From positions 1-5,911 of the forward strand of contig JAABSN010000205.1 of the NCBI GenBank assembly GCA_011390385.1: a stretch of 5,911 nt of DNA, in the 5' to 3' direction. Shown here one piece after another: positions 5,710 to 5,911 of the stretch. The notes under the pieces were generated by a model. It ran no database searches and was not told the origin of the DNA. It saw only the letters and a program-made list of their open reading frames with translations. The first letter of the stretch is position 1, and the number at the start of each line of letters is the position of its first letter. The translations under genes were made by a program, and so were the position numbers. Origin of the DNA: Thioalkalivibrio nitratireducens (lineage in GTDB: Bacteria > Pseudomonadota > Gammaproteobacteria > Ectothiorhodospirales > Ectothiorhodospiraceae).

Positions 5710-5911
5710 TCACAGTTCTTGATCGAGCTTCCGCTTTATGAGGTCGGCGAGTTGCTTTGCAGCGGGCAGTTTCAGCAGTCCCAGGTGGTCCGTATCGATC
5801 GAGACGAGTTCCGCTTGTTGCAGGAGTCCAGGCCACCCATAGGAAGTGTATTCTCCAGCAAGCGTGGCTTCGACGAAGATGGCCCTGCCACCGTAGGGAA
5901 TCGCGGAATAG
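5710..5911 (-). CDS. Thioesterase-like alpha/beta hydrolase, C-terminal fragment (5' end cut)
   Basis: On the minus strand a frame is open from the window edge (first full codon at 5910) to a TGA at 5710-5712, giving 66 residues. It reads YSAIPYGGRAIFVEATLAGE, then YTSYGWPGLLQQAEL, then VSIDTDHLGLLKLPAAKQLA, and ends DLIKRKLDQEL. This is the typical end of a thioesterase domain (PF00975-like): a strand, a 'W..l' segment, and a catalytic His (residue 42 here, in DTDH) followed by 'l...p....la..i...l'. Such domains end many non-ribosomal peptide or polyketide synthetases and also occur as free type II thioesterases; the catalytic Ser and the rest of the protein lie outside the window, so the parent cannot be told. 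It precedes the aminotransferase on the same strand, 96 bases (5614-5709) separating the two. The overlapping 84-codon minus-strand frame (5582-5836) is out of phase and is a shadow. Confidence 0.68.
   Translation of the reverse strand, partial: YSAIPYGGRAIFVEATLAGEYTSYGWPGLLQQAELVSIDTDHLGLLKLPAAKQLADLIKRKLDQEL

Noticed and set aside
5582..5836. 84-codon minus-strand frame across the aminotransferase start region.
   Set aside because: It is out of phase with both the thioesterase C-terminus and the aminotransferase that it overlaps, and resembles no family.

Overview
The window is GC-rich, densely coding bacterial DNA containing six genes or gene fragments, two of them cut by the window ends. 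The content (an exosortase, an aminotransferase for nucleotide-linked amino sugars, and two glycosyltransferases) is typical of an exopolysaccharide / protein-sorting locus of a Gram-negative bacterium. A proteobacterium, perhaps a gammaproteobacterium, is the best guess, based on GC content, gene families and the exosortase-EpsI fusion. The taxon cannot be fixed from the sequence alone.

Left part, plus strand (1-2088): the C-terminal part of a DUF218 (YdcF/SanA/ElyC-like) protein is followed after 27 bases by one long gene. That gene encodes an exosortase membrane domain fused to a C-terminal EpsI domain. The exosortase half carries the Cys / Arg / His catalytic set (Cys202, Arg247, His269) and starts at a TTG codon behind a good ribosome binding site.

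Right part, minus strand (5911 down to 2094): in transcription order there is the C-terminus of a thioesterase-like alpha/beta hydrolase, a PLP-dependent DegT/DnrJ/EryC1/StrS sugar aminotransferase most like VioA (dTDP-4-amino-4,6-dideoxyglucose formation), a GT61 (DUF563) glycosyltransferase and a GT4-type glycosyltransferase. The last three are packed as an operon (20-base gap, then a 22-base overlap). The thioesterase is separated from the aminotransferase by 97 bases that contain an inverted repeat.

The two transcription units converge. Their stop codons are only 5 bases apart, and an inverted repeat spans both of them.

Inferred joint role: the minus-strand genes would make and transfer a 4-amino-4,6-dideoxyhexose, possibly N-acylated, into a surface polysaccharide. 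The plus-strand exosortase system would process and anchor PEP-CTERM-type proteins destined for the same envelope/EPS matrix. No PEP-CTERM substrate, RNA gene, CRISPR array or insertion sequence is visible in this window.
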